A stretch of DNA of 64,000 nucleotides, taken from contig OY754469.1 of assembly GCA_963575645.1 (NCBI GenBank), positions 22,152,001-22,216,000 of the forward strand, in the 5' to 3' direction. The number at the start of each line of letters is the position of its first letter. Positions within the stretch are counted from its first letter, which is position 1. The position numbers and the translations under genes were made by a program. This DNA comes from Xanthostigma xanthostigma. Its lineage: Eukaryota > Arthropoda > Insecta > Raphidioptera > Raphidiidae. A model generated the notes under the pieces. The model saw only the letters and a program-made list of their open reading frames with translations, made no database searches and was not told the origin of the DNA. Of the stretch, positions 1 to 10,224 are shown piece by piece.

Positions 1-746
1 GACGTTTTGACGTGTCAAGCATTGACTTAACGGAAAGATGCTGTAATACAATTACGTTGAGACGACCTCACGCAAAAATAACAAATACCTCAAAAGTGTA
101 GCGTGATAGTTAGTGTATCTTTTGGTTCGTCACGTCGAACGAGTCGACGCTGATACAATCTAACTTTCACACTGTGTTATAATGAATGTGCATGGATACT
201 TAACCCGTGAAGATGACCCAATGACCCCTCCGTGTAGACCGAAGAGTAATCTGTATTACCGACTTGCATTACCGGCCGATAAGCACAACCAACGCCCACT
301 TGATTATAATTTTATTCAGTTTAAAGTTTAGTTATGTTATAACTAACTCGACGTACGCGTTGTGCTAAAATAGTTTTTACACGAAAACATAACATTATAT
401 ATTTTATTAAAACATATGATCATTAAGAGACACGCTTTGATCAAAGTGCGTATATTGAAAAGTATACAAAACAAAACATGCTTCACATTAATTGTCAGTA
501 AAAAATGCTAATAATTGCCTAACTCATATTTGTTAATATTTTTATAATATAATATGCTTGCAACTATAATTACTTAAATGTTTACATTTGAAACGAATCT
601 TCAGTTAATATATCAGAGAATATCCCTTGGGGTGGCATGAGTATACGCGTATAGTAATAATTAGTTATCTAGCGTCCATCATCAAATTATAATTGATGAC
701 GTCAAAAAACAATAAAGAGAGGAAGTGAAATTCGTACATATTATGA
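1..746. other. No recognisable feature
   Basis: AT-rich sequence with short frames only. I see no splice-bounded frame, repeat arm or transposon end that I can support. Confidence 0.5.
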
Positions 747-795
747 CAGTCCGCTCCAAATGTTAGCATGTTAACCATTACACCAACACGGCCTT
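747..795 (-). repeat. tRNA-like 5' half (SINE-type fragment)
   Basis: Read on the minus strand this begins with a D-arm/A-box-like stretch (tgtaatggttaacatg) preceded by ggccgtgttgg. There is no following B box and no cloverleaf, so it is not a working tRNA gene. It most resembles the truncated head of a tRNA-derived retroposon. The call rests on the A-box-like motif alone. Confidence 0.3.
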
Positions 796-854
796 ATGTG
801 TAAAATTATAAATTTAAAACTGATTGTTATTTTCATGTAACATTGTCTTTATAG

Positions 855-907
855 GGTTTTCAACGCCGCGTCGTATTGAAAGCGATCGCCATTACGTACC
901 TATATAA
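855..907 (+). other. Candidate exon (terminal or internal), unassigned
   Basis: A plausible acceptor (ttgtctttatag) ends at 854. With the first two bases completing an upstream codon, the frame reads FSTPRRIESDRHYVPI and stops at TAA 905-907. An internal donor (gtacct) at 896 is an alternative end. The segment is much richer in GC and CpG than its surroundings, which is why it stands out. No AATAAA follows closely, which weakens the terminal-exon reading. I cannot assign it to a gene family; chance splice-like signals in AT-rich DNA remain possible. Confidence 0.27.
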
Positions 908-3060
908 ATTTCTTGAATCTAATATAATAATAATAATTTTTACTAAAAATCTAAGATCACGATTATTGTTGTGGCGCACGAGCTATGTTATGCAACCACC
1001 TCTGATATATTTTTATTCATTAATATGCTAAAATTGCTATTGTTGTATTGTCTTAATGTTATCATATGCATATATGCCGTTTCAACATCTAAAACTATTT
1101 CTGTTTTTATGCTTAGAAATTTCAAGGTTTCACTAAACTGTAAAATATATACTAAACATGCTTGAAATTGTTTTTTTTATTTAAAAATTGGTTTCATAAT
1201 ATTTGGACAATTTTCTCTGACTACTGTGACATAGATAATTGATATTTTTTATAACTAACCTTCTTGCAATTTGACCTAAACACGAATTGTAAATAAATCG
1301 CAATTTTAGTAATTTAATCTTGCTTAAATAACATAAGACCTTATTGAAACCGCTTGTGCGATTGTGATTCAATTTTAGATTATTGAAAAAAAATCATTGT
1401 TCTGTAAATGTTATCTATTAAAAAAGAATAATAAATAAATAAATAATAATAAGGATCGTTGATTGCATATTTATAAAATAATGGAGTCAAACGTGCAATT
1501 TTCCAAAACTATCTAAATACAGTAGCAGGACATCTAACCGTAATTTCGTTGTTTTTGCTAAATTTTTGGATATTTTGTAAGATACCTAGATGCATTATCA
1601 GATTTGTCTGTCTATTCGTGTATTTATTTGTTCGTTTGTACACCATAACTCAACAAAAGTTGAGGTAATTGTGAGGAAACAATCAGTCGATATCGTAACT
1701 TAAAGAATAAATTTTATCCGAATAACCTTGGGTTAATATAGTTAGGATTTTCGTCCACATTGGAATTATCGAGAGCGAAATCAAAACCGAAGCTGACTTA
1801 TAAAAGCTAATTTATTATAAAAATCATAAAAATTGATGAATCTTTTAGAGTCTTTGAATCCCGGCGCCTCCACCGTATTTCTCTAATGTTTTCAATATTT
1901 TTCAGTTTACCTTACTAAATTCATATTCAAATACGTGAATCATCGATATAATAGAGACAATAAAACAATTATCGATTGATTGTGTTCAATACTTGACGCA
2001 ACGGAAACCACTCCTGCATCATTAGAACAACAATACAGTCAAGCGGCTGATAGTTAAAGCGACTTCGCAATGAAACGATGAGACGTCACGTATTTTGTTA
2101 TAAAACTATGCCGTATAGAGTTCATTATTCGAAATGATTAATTTTAACAAATGGACGTAAATCTACTTCGATTTGTCTGCTTTTAATGTAACTATAAATG
2201 TACCTATCGAATATTGAAAGTATTAATACATAAATATTATATTATAGCACTACTTTCACTAATTTGAATAAGATTTAAAAAAAAGCTTTGGTTTGTTTTT
2301 CAAATTAATGTATTCCAATGTATTAATGTTTCAAAAAAATTGAAGAAGGGTACATTTTTTAAATTGCATTTTGTTTAGCATAGATGTCTGACTAATTTAC
2401 GAAAAATAATTTGGTTTTTTATAGGAACTTGAAAAGTGAACAAATACAAGGTTATTTCTATTAATTGTTACTAAAAGCACATTTTAGATAATTCTGTCAA
2501 GTATCAAGAGCAGTATTACAATGCCAACAGTAAAAGATAAAATTACCATACAAAAAGCAAATAAAACTAAAATTATCATGTAATAAGATAGAATTAACAT
2601 ACAAAACAAAAAATTGAAATTACGAAATTTAAGTGTTATTATATAGACATTGTTTATTACTAAAGAAGTGTTTAAATTGTCCTATTAAGTATATAAAGCG
2701 CGTGAATAAAGGTGGGAATTGGTAGCTATTCAAAATTACTATAAAGTAATTGTTACTCACTCATTGACAATAAAATATATATTGACAAAAAATATTAAAT
2801 GATAGAAAATCTAATGTGGTGTTTTCACAACGCTCGATCTTTTGCGTAAAAATACTTTTGGGATATATACCCAAAAAGTAAATCACATTAGCATTGTCTA
2901 AAAATATTTAAAACTCTGCAGATCCAAAGGCAAACCTTTTTTGGGTTATTTTTTTGTGAATTTATATTTCTTTAGTATATAATTGTAATTGTTCACCCTC
3001 ATTTTACAGTTAAAACTAAGTTTTAAAGCAAAACTTTTTTAAGCGCCTTTTGTGAATCTC
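908..3060. other. No recognisable gene; AT-rich spacer
   Basis: Mostly A/T-rich sequence with short homopolymer runs. Loosely repetitive A-rich wording occurs around 2520-2625 (aaaattaccatacaaaa-like phrases) but shows no clear period. No transposon ends were found. Confidence 0.45.
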
Positions 3061-3065
3061 GCAAT

Positions 3066-3182
3066 TAGGGACCATACATAAATTACGTCACACGTTAAGG
3101 GGGAGGGACGGGGTTCACAAAGTGTGATATCGTATGACAAGGGAGTTGGGCGAGTCATAAGCTTCGTAACGTCACATGCATA
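3066..3182 (+). repeat. Dispersed repeat of the 'accatacataaattacgtcac' type
   Basis: The block starts gggaccatacataaattacg, runs through a G-rich part (gttaagggggaggg) and ends with a degenerate second half (gacaagggagttgggcgag, then cgtaacgtcacatgca). This two-part G-rich layout is a familiar non-coding dispersed repeat in animal genomes; I recognise the type but not its superfamily. It is far more GC-rich than the flanks. No open frame spans it. Confidence 0.4.
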
Positions 3183-3947
3183 AATCTGAAAAACTCTAAA
3201 CTTCAGCTCCACAAAAAAATTGTTGATTTTATTAAAAAAGATTTTAAATAGAAATGTATAAATAGTTTTAGAAGTGCTGTTTAAATTTGATAATTTCTAA
3301 ATTTCAAATTGGTTACGTCTATAAAATAATTTTGGATTATCCATTAGTTTTGGATAGTTTTGGATTCGGGTATTGGATTTTTAACGGAATGATGAAGTAA
3401 AATACAAATAGAAAATAATTTGATTTTATTTTTAGATTATCATTCGGGACTACAATAATTCATAATCATATTTCATATAAGTACTCGTCATAGCTTCTTA
3501 TTCTTACTTAAAATGTAAAAACAAAACTAGAATTAGCAAAACAAACATTACTAATTATGAAAGGCTCACTACCGAACCAGAAAGGAAATCAAAAATAACA
3601 TTTTTTTTAATTGTTCCAATTTGGTGTAGAACGTTCCAAACATTATTAACACAATACATAATATGTGCCATTTAAACTTCGCCTCTATCCGCGAAATTAT
3701 TCGAAACTTTTATATCGGATTCGGTTACGGTTAAGGATAGATTTTTATGGTTCCATGTCTTTTTCCCCGACGACATTATCCCCGCGACATTATCCCCGCG
3801 TCATTATCCTCGAACGACAATATCCCCGATGACAATATCCCCCACGACAATATCCCCGACTTGAAAGAAATAACCCTATTTCAATTCTATTCAAACAATT
3901 AACTATCTAATTCGCATACCCCGTTATCGTTCACCCCGGAATTGTTT

Positions 3948-4546
3948 TTTGACGTGATAACGTCTTATAAATTGATGAATCACCAATCTTATAAATTGAT
4001 AAAACACCGGCTGCATGCACGAAAAAGTGTAACGTTCCTAACGTAACGTTCCTAACGTTCGTAACGCGTAACGTTCCACCTGACCCTGTGCGTGCTTTTC
4101 TCGAAAACGGCCCTAACGATTTGGATGAAATTTACTGAAAAGGGATTTTGGGGGGCAAAAAATCGTTTTAGCTAGGTCTCATCTCTCGAAAAAATCGTTT
4201 TCTTACAAATTTTATCATTATAAAAATCAATTTTTTGACGTATGAAAATACTTAAATATTGTAAGTAGGTTTTGGAATTTTATATTATAAACAGTGAAAC
4301 AATTGTTTTATAAATATTATGACAGCTAATCTTTGAGACTTAAAATAAATACGAAAGAAAGAAAGTTAAAAAAAACAATTATATTATATGGTGAGTAATT
4401 TAAATAAATAAAATTAACCTAAATTTGAAGCGAAAGATGCAATATCATAGATTCGAATTATTATAATTATATAAATTTAGGTTATGTATTACGGAATACG
4501 TTATCACGTAAAACTATCGTCCGTAAACCGACTTTACAGACAACCA
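3948..4546 (+). mobile_element. Family A copy 1 (Helentron/HINE-like, non-autonomous)
   Basis: The left end is tttgacgtgataacgtctta. It is followed by an internal array of taacgttcc-type units (about 4030-4080) and the conserved phrase cctgaccctgtgcgtgc. The right end carries taggttatgtattacgg, the inverted subterminal motif acgttatcacgta, and a hairpin (gtccgtaaa / tttacagac, 5-nt loop) just before aacca and a T run. Inverted subterminal repeats, an internal minisatellite, a 3' hairpin and insertion into a T run without visible target duplication together fit HINE (INE-1-like) elements; the class is inference. The centre of this copy differs from copies 2 and 3. Confidence 0.6.
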
Positions 4547-4555
4547 ATTTTTTTT

Positions 4556-4735
4556 AAAAAACTCCACATTTGCCCCTTCCCATTTCACTGCGGGACAATT
4601 CGCATACCCCTTTATCGTTCACCCCGGAATTACAATTCGCATACCCGTTTATCGTTCACCCCGGAATTGTTTTTTTAAAAACTCCACATTTGCCCCTTCC
4701 CGTTTCACTGCGAGACAATTCGCATACCCCTTTAT
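4556..4735 (+). repeat. Tandem duplication holding a paralogous empty site for family A
   Basis: A phrase starting aaaactccacatttgcccc and ending cgcatacccctttat occurs at 4556-4615 and again at 4677-4735. Between them attcgcatacccn-tttatcgttcaccccggaatt is repeated, and its first partner lies at 3911-3945, left of the family A insertion. At 4661-4690 the same junction (ccggaattg, T run, aaaactcc) is present without any insertion, so it serves as an empty site. Confidence 0.6.
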
Positions 4736-4930
4736 TAAAAAAAGCGGTGTTTTCATACAGTAGTCGTACGAATAATTATAAAATCGGGGGTATTGTCATC
4801 GGGGATAATGTCGTTCGGGGATTAAAATCGGGGATATTGTCGTCGGGGATAATGGTTCGGGGAAAGTGTCATGTCACCGATTTTTATATCGGATATCCAA
4901 TAGTTTCGGTTACAGTTACGGAGCTTCCAA

Positions 4931-5979
4931 CACCCCTAATCGTAACTTAATTTGTAATAATTGTAATAATATATGTATTGTTTATATGTTTTACTTCAAC
5001 CGCGCGTAAATGTTACACGAACCCTTTTTTCGTGTGCTTGCAGGATGTAAGCATACAACGTCAATACTACAGTAGTTATGATAGCGAATGCAAGTTGAAA
5101 TTACCACAGCTAATATACAAACAACCTTGACCTGGGTCAGATCCGTAGCTATAATAGCTACAAACAATACCTCCAGTAGTTATAGTAGTGCCTATGTAGT
5201 AGTTTTCCCATGATTATATCATGATTTTCCTCTCATCTTATAACGCTTCTCTCTTTTCACTACATACGTTATCGTATTTATCCGTCTCTATCACACATGA
5301 TTGTATTATGATTACCCATGTTCTGTCTCTTGTTTAAATAAAAATGCATAATATATAAACAAATAGGTAATATCGTGCACGTAACCAATGATGTTTGTTT
5401 ATATCTAACGAAATCGAAAGTTTTTCTATTATTTTCATTATCTACGTTTTTAATCTTGTAACTTATTAGTTGAATCTCCTAAGTATTGATGGTCAGTGTT
5501 TTTACTGTTTAGTTTAATTAAACAAAAAAATAAACATGATTAATTATTATCAATATTAACAATAAAGTTGTAAGAGGAGGTTTTCCTGTAAGTTATGTAT
5601 TAAGAAATTTAATCATTTATGAAATAAAATAATAATTTATCAAGGATCCCAGGCACCCGTATACAATTAAAATCAACGAATGGGTTGTTGCTAAAATTCG
5701 GTAACATGTATTTCGGGGCTTCTAATTTCCATACCCAAATGGTAGAATAGTATAAATAATAAGTAACGTTTTGTGTTAACGCGCGTGTGATGTCATGGGT
5801 ACCGGCTAGTTATAAATAAAAATCGTTAATATAATCTTGAGACTATGTTATATTGTATACAAAATTTACATTTTGAAATGATGAATCGAACTGTATATAC
5901 CGCAAGGAAACGGGAAACATTTTTTTCTGTTTGATTGTCCCGTTTTTTTTAACCGTGGCTCTTGATTATTTCTTTTCAG
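4931..5979. other. No recognisable gene; AT-rich spacer
   Basis: Ordinary AT-rich sequence. A splice-like phrase at about 5030-5047 (cgtgtgcttgcag, then gat, then gtaagc) is too short to be an exon. Nothing else is supportable. Confidence 0.4.
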
Positions 5980-6051
5980 GAAATTGTCGGCCTTCAGGGC
6001 CAGTATTATTTGCACATTAGCCATGACCAATATGCGCTAATACGAAGTTAA
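5980..6051 (+). CDS. Candidate terminal coding exon of an unidentified host gene
   Basis: A good acceptor (gattatttcttttcag) ends at 5979. The next 23 codons are open, beginning EIVGLQGQYY and ending DQYALIRS, and stop at TAA 6049-6051. A poly(A) signal AATAAA lies at 6059-6064. The codons are GC-richer than the flanks, and acceptor, open frame, stop and signal occur in the right order within 100 bp. The signal is unusually close to the stop, implying a very short 3' UTR or use of a later site. The gypsy element inserted 135 bp downstream. I do not recognise the protein family. Acceptor-like sites followed by short open frames also arise by chance. Confidence 0.4.
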   Translation, partial: EIVGLQGQYYLHISHDQYALIRS

Positions 6052-6058
6052 AACCTTA

Positions 6059-6064
6059 ATAAAT
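6059..6064 (+). terminator. Poly(A) signal AATAAA after the candidate exon
   Basis: A canonical hexamer 8 nt after the stop codon of the exon-like segment at 5980-6051. It matters only if that exon is real; in AT-rich DNA the hexamer alone means little. Confidence 0.3.
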
Positions 6065-6186
6065 ACAAATATTTACCACAATATCAATAATAATATCTTC
6101 ACAAGACTGATTAAAAGAAAAATTTTATTCTTGTTTGAAATAATTGTTTAATGTTAGAAATTATTTGGCACCATTCGTAGATATAT

Positions 6187-6385
6187 TGTGGCGACTTCAG
6201 CCAACAGCATGTAAACGTTTTTGAATAATTCTGTACAGGATTAAGTAATTAATATTTAATAATTATGTAACAAAATTTTTATGTTAAAAATTGTAGAGAA
6301 AAAAGTTTCAGTTTATTTTGTAAAATAAAACGATTAACAAGTAAAAAATTAAGTCTGTTTTTATTGATTTTTAATAAAAACTACA
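6187..6385 (+). repeat. 5' LTR of the gypsy element
   Basis: It starts TGTGGCGACTTC and ends AAAACTACA (TG...CA). AT-rich, it contains aaaataaaacg and ttttaataaaaa phrases that could supply the polyadenylation hexamer. Read base by base it matches the 3' LTR without a difference that I can see. Confidence 0.95.
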
Positions 6386-6386
6386 C

Positions 6387-6401
6387 TGGTGACCCCGACG
6401 T
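6387..6401 (+). promoter_or_regulatory. Primer-binding site, tRNA-Trp
   Basis: TGGTGACCCCGACGT begins one base after the 5' LTR. It is the reverse complement of the 3' end of animal tRNA-Trp including CCA, a 15-nt match from known tRNA-Trp sequence. This primes minus-strand DNA synthesis. Confidence 0.85.
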
Positions 6402-6420
6402 TGGTAGTGAACTACGCATC

Positions 6421-6969
6421 ATGGAACCACTGGGTAATCTTAATCCTATAGATACCGCGTCACAAAGTGAAAACGAAAATCAACCATCTGAAATAGCGCG
6501 AGTAGCAATTCGCCCGCCACCATTTTGGAGAGCAAACCCAGCAATATGGTTTTGTCAAATGGAAGCGCAGTTTATTATCACTAACATCACATCGGACGAC
6601 ACGAAATTCAACAGTATCATAGCAGCATTAGACAGTGACATCATAGAAAGAGTGGCCAACATTATATTACAACCACCTACCACAGGGAAATACAACGAAA
6701 TAAAGAAGCAGCTAATCCACGAATTCACTGAATCGGAAGAAACTCGTCTAAAAAGATTGTTCACAGACTATCAAGCAACAGATAAACGTCCAAGTCAGAT
6801 ACTACACGACATGCAAAATCTTTCTGCCGAACGCATCAGTAACGATTTGTTAAAAACCCTATGGCTCCAACGACTACCTACATCAATCCGCGCGATAGTA
6901 GCACCCAGCGAATCAGCTCTAAGCGCTGAACAGCTAGCTACAATAGCTGATAAGGTATCGGAAAACTAA
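6421..6969 (+). CDS. Gag (capsid) protein of the gypsy element, shortened
   Basis: ATG at 6421 opens a 182-residue frame starting [11 protein letters not shown]. The region around [13 protein letters not shown] to [11 protein letters not shown] has the look of a Ty3/gypsy capsid domain: a tryptophan-rich start, helical blocks and a major-homology-like stretch near [13 protein letters not shown]. The frame ends right after [13 protein letters not shown]. The cysteine-rich nucleocapsid knuckle that normally follows capsid in this branch is absent. The frame stays open upstream to 6364 without an ATG. The pol frame (-1 relative) is open from 6954, so the two overlap by 16 nt. Shortness and the abrupt join to protease suggest an internal deletion in this copy rather than a naturally minimal Gag. 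Confidence 0.8.
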   Translation: MEPLGNLNPIDTASQSENENQPSEIARVAIRPPPFWRANPAIWFCQMEAQFIITNITSDDTKFNSIIAALDSDIIERVANIILQPPTTGKYNEIKKQLIHEFTESEETRLKRLFTDYQATDKRPSQILHDMQNLSAERISNDLLKTLWLQRLPTSIRAIVAPSESALSAEQLATIADKVSEN

Positions 6970-9900
6970 ATACACCGTCGTTGGAAGCGGCACACGACGG
7001 GCAAAATACATGCCGCCTATTCGTCAACGACCAGATATCGAAAATGACATTTCTTATCGACACCGGCGCCGACGTCTCCATTGTTCCGGTAAAACCTACA
7101 CACGCACATCACGCGCCACAAGGTTTCCTCTTCGCAGCAAATGGGTCAAATATACAAACGTACGGAGATACACTACTATCGATCAACATTGGCTTACACC
7201 GAAAATTCAAATGGCGTTTTATAATTGCAAACATTGCAAAACCGATAATCGGCGCCGATTTTCTCAGTCATTACGGATTGTTAGTAGACCTTAAAGGACG
7301 TCGACTACTAATGGACGGGTCAACTCGGCGACATACGGTAACACAAATTGCTACGGAAGTTCCAACGTTTCCAAAAACAAATCAACAAAACAACCCGATT
7401 TCCGCCATCATCAAAAAATATCCACGACTAACTCAACCAGAGTCTATCACAGAGACAAATCACAACGTTACACATCACATCGTCACAACAGGTCCTCCAG
7501 TACATGAAAAACCCCGACGATTAGCACCAGATCGGTTGAAGGCTGCAAAAAGAGAATTCGAGTTTATGCTACAGCAAGGCATCTGCCGTCGCTCAACCAG
7601 CCCCTGGGCAAGCCCGATTCACTTAGCGCCAAAAAAGAATGGTGAATGGAGAGTGTGCGGAGACTACAGACGACTCAACGCGGTCACAACTCCAGACAGA
7701 TATCCAGTACCTCACATACAAGACGTAACCCAGCTACTCGAAGGTAAAATCATTTTTTCAACAATTGATTTGAAAAGAGCTTACCATCACATTCCAGTAG
7801 AACCAAATGACATTCCAAAAACAGCAGTCACTACGCCATTCGGTCTATTCGAATTTGTAAGAATGACCTTCGGATTACGCAACGCAGCTCAATCATTTCA
7901 AAGATTCATCGATGAAGTCCTACGTGAATTCGACTTCACTTTTGCATATATTGATGACATATTGATAGCATCGGAAAGCATAGCGCTACATCAACAACAC
8001 CTCGAAGCTCTTTTCAAACGTCTACAGCTGTATGGTATAACTCTCAACATCGACAAATGTGTTTTTGGTCAGTCAGAGGTAGATTTTTTGGGCACACGCA
8101 TAACCAAAGATGGTATTAAACCACTAACGAATAAAGTAAAAGCAATACTCGATTACAAAAAGCCAAGCAAATTATGTGAGCTGCGAAGATTTCTACAAAT
8201 GCTCAATTTCTATCATCGTTTCATACCAAATGCTTCAAAAACTCAAGTACCACTCCTAGAACTGATTAAGGGCGCTCGTAAACGGGATCAACGACCAATA
8301 CACTGGACAACAGACACAGATGAAGCTTTCGAAAAGTGTAAACAAAGTTTGGCAAACGCCTGTACACTGGTTTATCCAAAAAATAACGCTCAGCTTATAC
8401 TAAAAACCGACGCATCAGACGCCGCCATCGGCGCCGTTCTCGACCAGCTCAGCGACGGACAGCTTACACCCATAGCATTTTTTTCACGGAAACTAACACC
8501 AACTCAACAACGATATAGCGCATATGACCGAGAACTTTTGGCTATATATGAAGCTATCAAACATTTCAAGCACTGGGTCGAAGGGCGTGATTTCAGCATT
8601 TACACGGATCACAAGCCCATTACCTACGCATTCCAACAGAAGACAGATAAATGCACACCGCGACAACAACGTTATCTTCATTTTATTGCACAGTTCAGCA
8701 CGGACATCCGCCACGTTAATGGAGATGAAAATATCGTCGCAGACGCTCTCTCGCGAGTAGATACAATTACTGCGTCCACGCCAATCGATTACGAAGAGAT
8801 CGCACGGACACAAACAACAGATACCGAATTATTGAATCTACTGAAAACAAATACAGTATTGAAATTACAACGAATGTCGCTACCTAACTCACAACAACAT
8901 CTATATTGCGACACGTCAAATGGTACAATCAGACCATACATACCAAAATCACACCGAAAAAATGTTTTTTTAGCACTTCATGGACTCTCACATCCGGGTA
9001 TTCGTGCCACATTAAAACTCATCCGGCAACGATTCGTATGGCCAAATATAAACACAGACTGCGCACGTTGGAGCAGACAATGCAACAAATGTCAACGTGC
9101 AAAAATATTCAGGCACACTGTCAGTCCACTAGGAGTGTTTGAAACGCCGAACCAACGTTTTGAACACGTCCATGTGGACATTGTCGGACCACTGCCCCCA
9201 TCGGAAGGATTCCGTTATATCCTAACATGCATTGATCGCTTTTCAAGGTGGCCTGAAGCCACCCCATTATCAGATATTAACGCCGAAACAGTCGCAAAAG
9301 CACTTTACACGACATGGATCGCTCGATTCGGAACACCGGCAAAAATTACTACCGACCAGGGAAGACAATTTGAATCTAACTTATTTTCATCTCTGGAAAA
9401 AATGTTGGGCATTAAACATGCCCGAACAACAGCCTATCACCCCGAAGCCAACGGTATGGTTGAACGGTTTCACCGTTCATTGAAAACCGCATTAATGTGT
9501 CACGAATCACGCTGGACGGAAGCTCTACCCTCTGTACTGCTGGGTCTAAGAGTCGCATTCAAAGAAAGCATCAAAACGAGTGCAGCAGAATTAGTGTACG
9601 GAACGACTTTAAGAATTCCAGGACAGTTTTTTATTGACAACAAAGGACCCACTGAGGATGCCGCCACACTCGCAGAGCGTTTAAGGACACAGATGGATCA
9701 ACTGAAACCAAAACCAGGATCGTGCCACAGAACACAAAAGGTGTTCATACACAAAGATTTAAAAGTTAGTACCCATGTATTCGTTCGACAGGATGCGGTA
9801 CGCCGTCCACTCCAGCCACCATACGAAGGACCATTTCCCGTCATTAACCGCCAAAATAAATTTTTCACAGTCCGCATCAAAGGAAAGAACACGAATATTT

Positions 9901-10001
9901 CTATCAACAGATTAAAACCAGCTCTGCTGGAAGATGAAGTTACGGATCATCCTCAAGCTAAGGTGAAGAAAAAGGTACGCTTTACTATCCCTACAGAATG
10001 A
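6954..10001 (+). CDS. Pol polyprotein: protease, reverse transcriptase, RNase H, integrase
   Basis: Open from 6954 (just after a TAA) to TGA at 9999-10001, with no internal stop. Counting residues from the TTG codon at 6981: aspartic protease DTGADVS (Asp27) and IIGADFL; reverse transcriptase with YIDD at 323-326; RNase H with Asp477 (TDASDAA) and Asp543 (YTDHKP); integrase with an HHCC finger (HGLSH ... CNKCQ) and the DDE triad Asp733 (HVDIVGP), Asp792 (TDQGRQF) and Glu828 (NGMVERF), 35 residues between the last two; then a C-terminal domain with PYEGPF and INRLKPA. No chromodomain is seen. Its expression would need a -1 shift from gag (GGAAAAC at 6960-6966 lies in the overlap but is not a canonical slippery site) or separate initiation. 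It copies element RNA into DNA and integrates it. All visible catalytic residues are intact. Confidence 0.95.
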   Translation, partial: GIGKLNTPSLEAAHDGQNTCRLFVNDQISKMTFLIDTGADVSIVPVKPTHAHHAPQGFLFAANGSNIQTYGDTLLSINIGLHRKFKWRFIIANIAKPIIGADFLSHYGLLVDLKGRRLLMDGSTRRHTVTQIATEVPTFPKTNQQNNPISAIIKKYPRLTQPESITETNHNVTHHIVTTGPPVHEKPRRLAPDRLKAAKREFEFMLQQGICRRSTSPWASPIHLAPKKNGEWRVCGDYRRLNAVTTPDRYPVPHIQDVTQLLEGKIIFSTIDLKRAYHHIPVEPNDIPKTAVTTPFGLFEFVRMTFGLRNAAQSFQRFIDEVLREFDFTFAYIDDILIASESIALHQQHLEALFKRLQLYGITLNIDKCVFGQSEVDFLGTRITKDGIKPLTNKVKAILDYKKPSKLCELRRFLQMLNFYHRFIPNASKTQVPLLELIKGARKRDQRPIHWTTDTDEAFEKCKQSLANACTLVYPKNNAQLILKTDASDAAIGAVLDQLSDGQLTPIAFFSRKLTPTQQRYSAYDRELLAIYEAIKHFKHWVEGRDFSIYTDHKPITYAFQQKTDKCTPRQQRYLHFIAQFSTDIRHVNGDENIVADALSRVDTITASTPIDYEEIARTQTTDTELLNLLKTNTVLKLQRMSLPNSQQHLYCDTSNGTIRPYIPKSHRKNVFLALHGLSHPGIRATLKLIRQRFVWPNINTDCARWSRQCNKCQRAKIFRHTVSPLGVFETPNQRFEHVHVDIVGPLPPSEGFRYILTCIDRFSRWPEATPLSDINAETVAKALYTTWIARFGTPAKITTDQGRQFESNLFSSLEKMLGIKHARTTAYHPEANGMVERFHRSLKTALMCHESRWTEALPSVLLGLRVAFKESIKTSAAELVYGTTLRIPGQFFIDNKGPTEDAATLAERLRTQMDQLKPKPGSCHRTQKVFIHKDLKVSTHVFVRQDAVRRPLQPPYEGPFPVINRQNKFFTVRIKGKNTNISINRLKPALLEDEVTDHPQAKVKKKVRFTIPTE

Positions 10002-10007
10002 AAAAAC

Positions 10008-10021
10008 TGGCGGGGGAGTAT
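10008..10021 (+). promoter_or_regulatory. Polypurine tract region
   Basis: ggcgggggagtat directly precedes the 3' LTR. The G-rich purine run is the expected primer for plus-strand synthesis. Confidence 0.8.
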
Positions 10022-10220
10022 TGTGGCGACTTCAGCCAACAGCATGTAAACGTTTTTGAATAATTCTGTACAGGATTAAGTAATTAATATTTAATAATTA
10101 TGTAACAAAATTTTTATGTTAAAAATTGTAGAGAAAAAAGTTTCAGTTTATTTTGTAAAATAAAACGATTAACAAGTAAAAAATTAAGTCTGTTTTTATT
10201 GATTTTTAATAAAAACTACA
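10022..10220 (+). repeat. 3' LTR of the gypsy element
   Basis: 199 bp, TGTGGCGACTTC to AAAACTACA, with no difference from the 5' LTR that I can see. It is followed by the ATAT duplication. Only 20 nt separate the pol stop from the LTR, so there is no room for env. Confidence 0.95.
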
Positions 10221-10224
10221 ATAT

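Larger units (their letters stand above)
3751..4878. mobile_element. Foldback element with inverted 'tatccccg' arrays
   Basis: The left arm (3751-3862) contains about six degenerate copies of a 13-16 bp phrase, gacattatccccg or gacaatatccccg. The right arm (4783-4878) holds the reverse complement, cggggataatgtcg or cggggatattgtcg. The outer edges also pair (ccatgtc...ccccga against cgggg...gacatg). The centre carries a partial tandem duplication (4556-4735) and an inserted family A element (3948-4546). It has no coding capacity. Foldback elements with repetitive arms are known, but I cannot name this one. Similar wording flanks both ends (tatatcgga and ggttacgg near 3715; tatatcgga and ggttacag near 4885), which may be target-derived. 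Confidence 0.6.
6183..10224 (+). mobile_element. Ty3/gypsy LTR retrotransposon, complete insertion with 4-bp target duplication
   Basis: Two 199-bp LTRs (6187-6385 and 10022-10220) that I read as identical bound a 3.6-kb interior. The interior has a tRNA-Trp primer-binding site, a short gag, a long pol in the order protease, reverse transcriptase, RNase H, integrase, and a polypurine tract. The target duplication ATAT is at 6183-6186 and 10221-10224. There is no env frame. tRNA-Trp priming and the pol order suggest the CsRn1-like branch of Ty3/gypsy (family knowledge, not tested). Identical LTRs imply recent insertion. The gag-pol junction appears to have lost sequence, so this copy may depend on proteins from complete relatives. 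Confidence 0.95.

Noticed and set aside
4030..4080. CRISPR-like array of taacgttcc units
   Set aside because: Units are 7-10 bp, contiguous, degenerate and without spacers; they are a minisatellite within family A. The sequence is eukaryotic.
4570..4950. 126-codon plus-strand frame
   Set aside because: It runs through a tandem duplication and into the inverted 'cgggga' arm of the foldback element; the repeats in the translation mirror the DNA repeats.
7010..9907. Six shorter frames on both strands inside pol (for example 8493-8813 minus, 8524-8760 plus)
   Set aside because: All lie in the shadow of the intact pol frame, which carries every catalytic motif; none shows protein family features.
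10002..10021. env gene of the gypsy element
   Set aside because: Only 20 nt lie between the pol stop and the 3' LTR, so there is no third gene.
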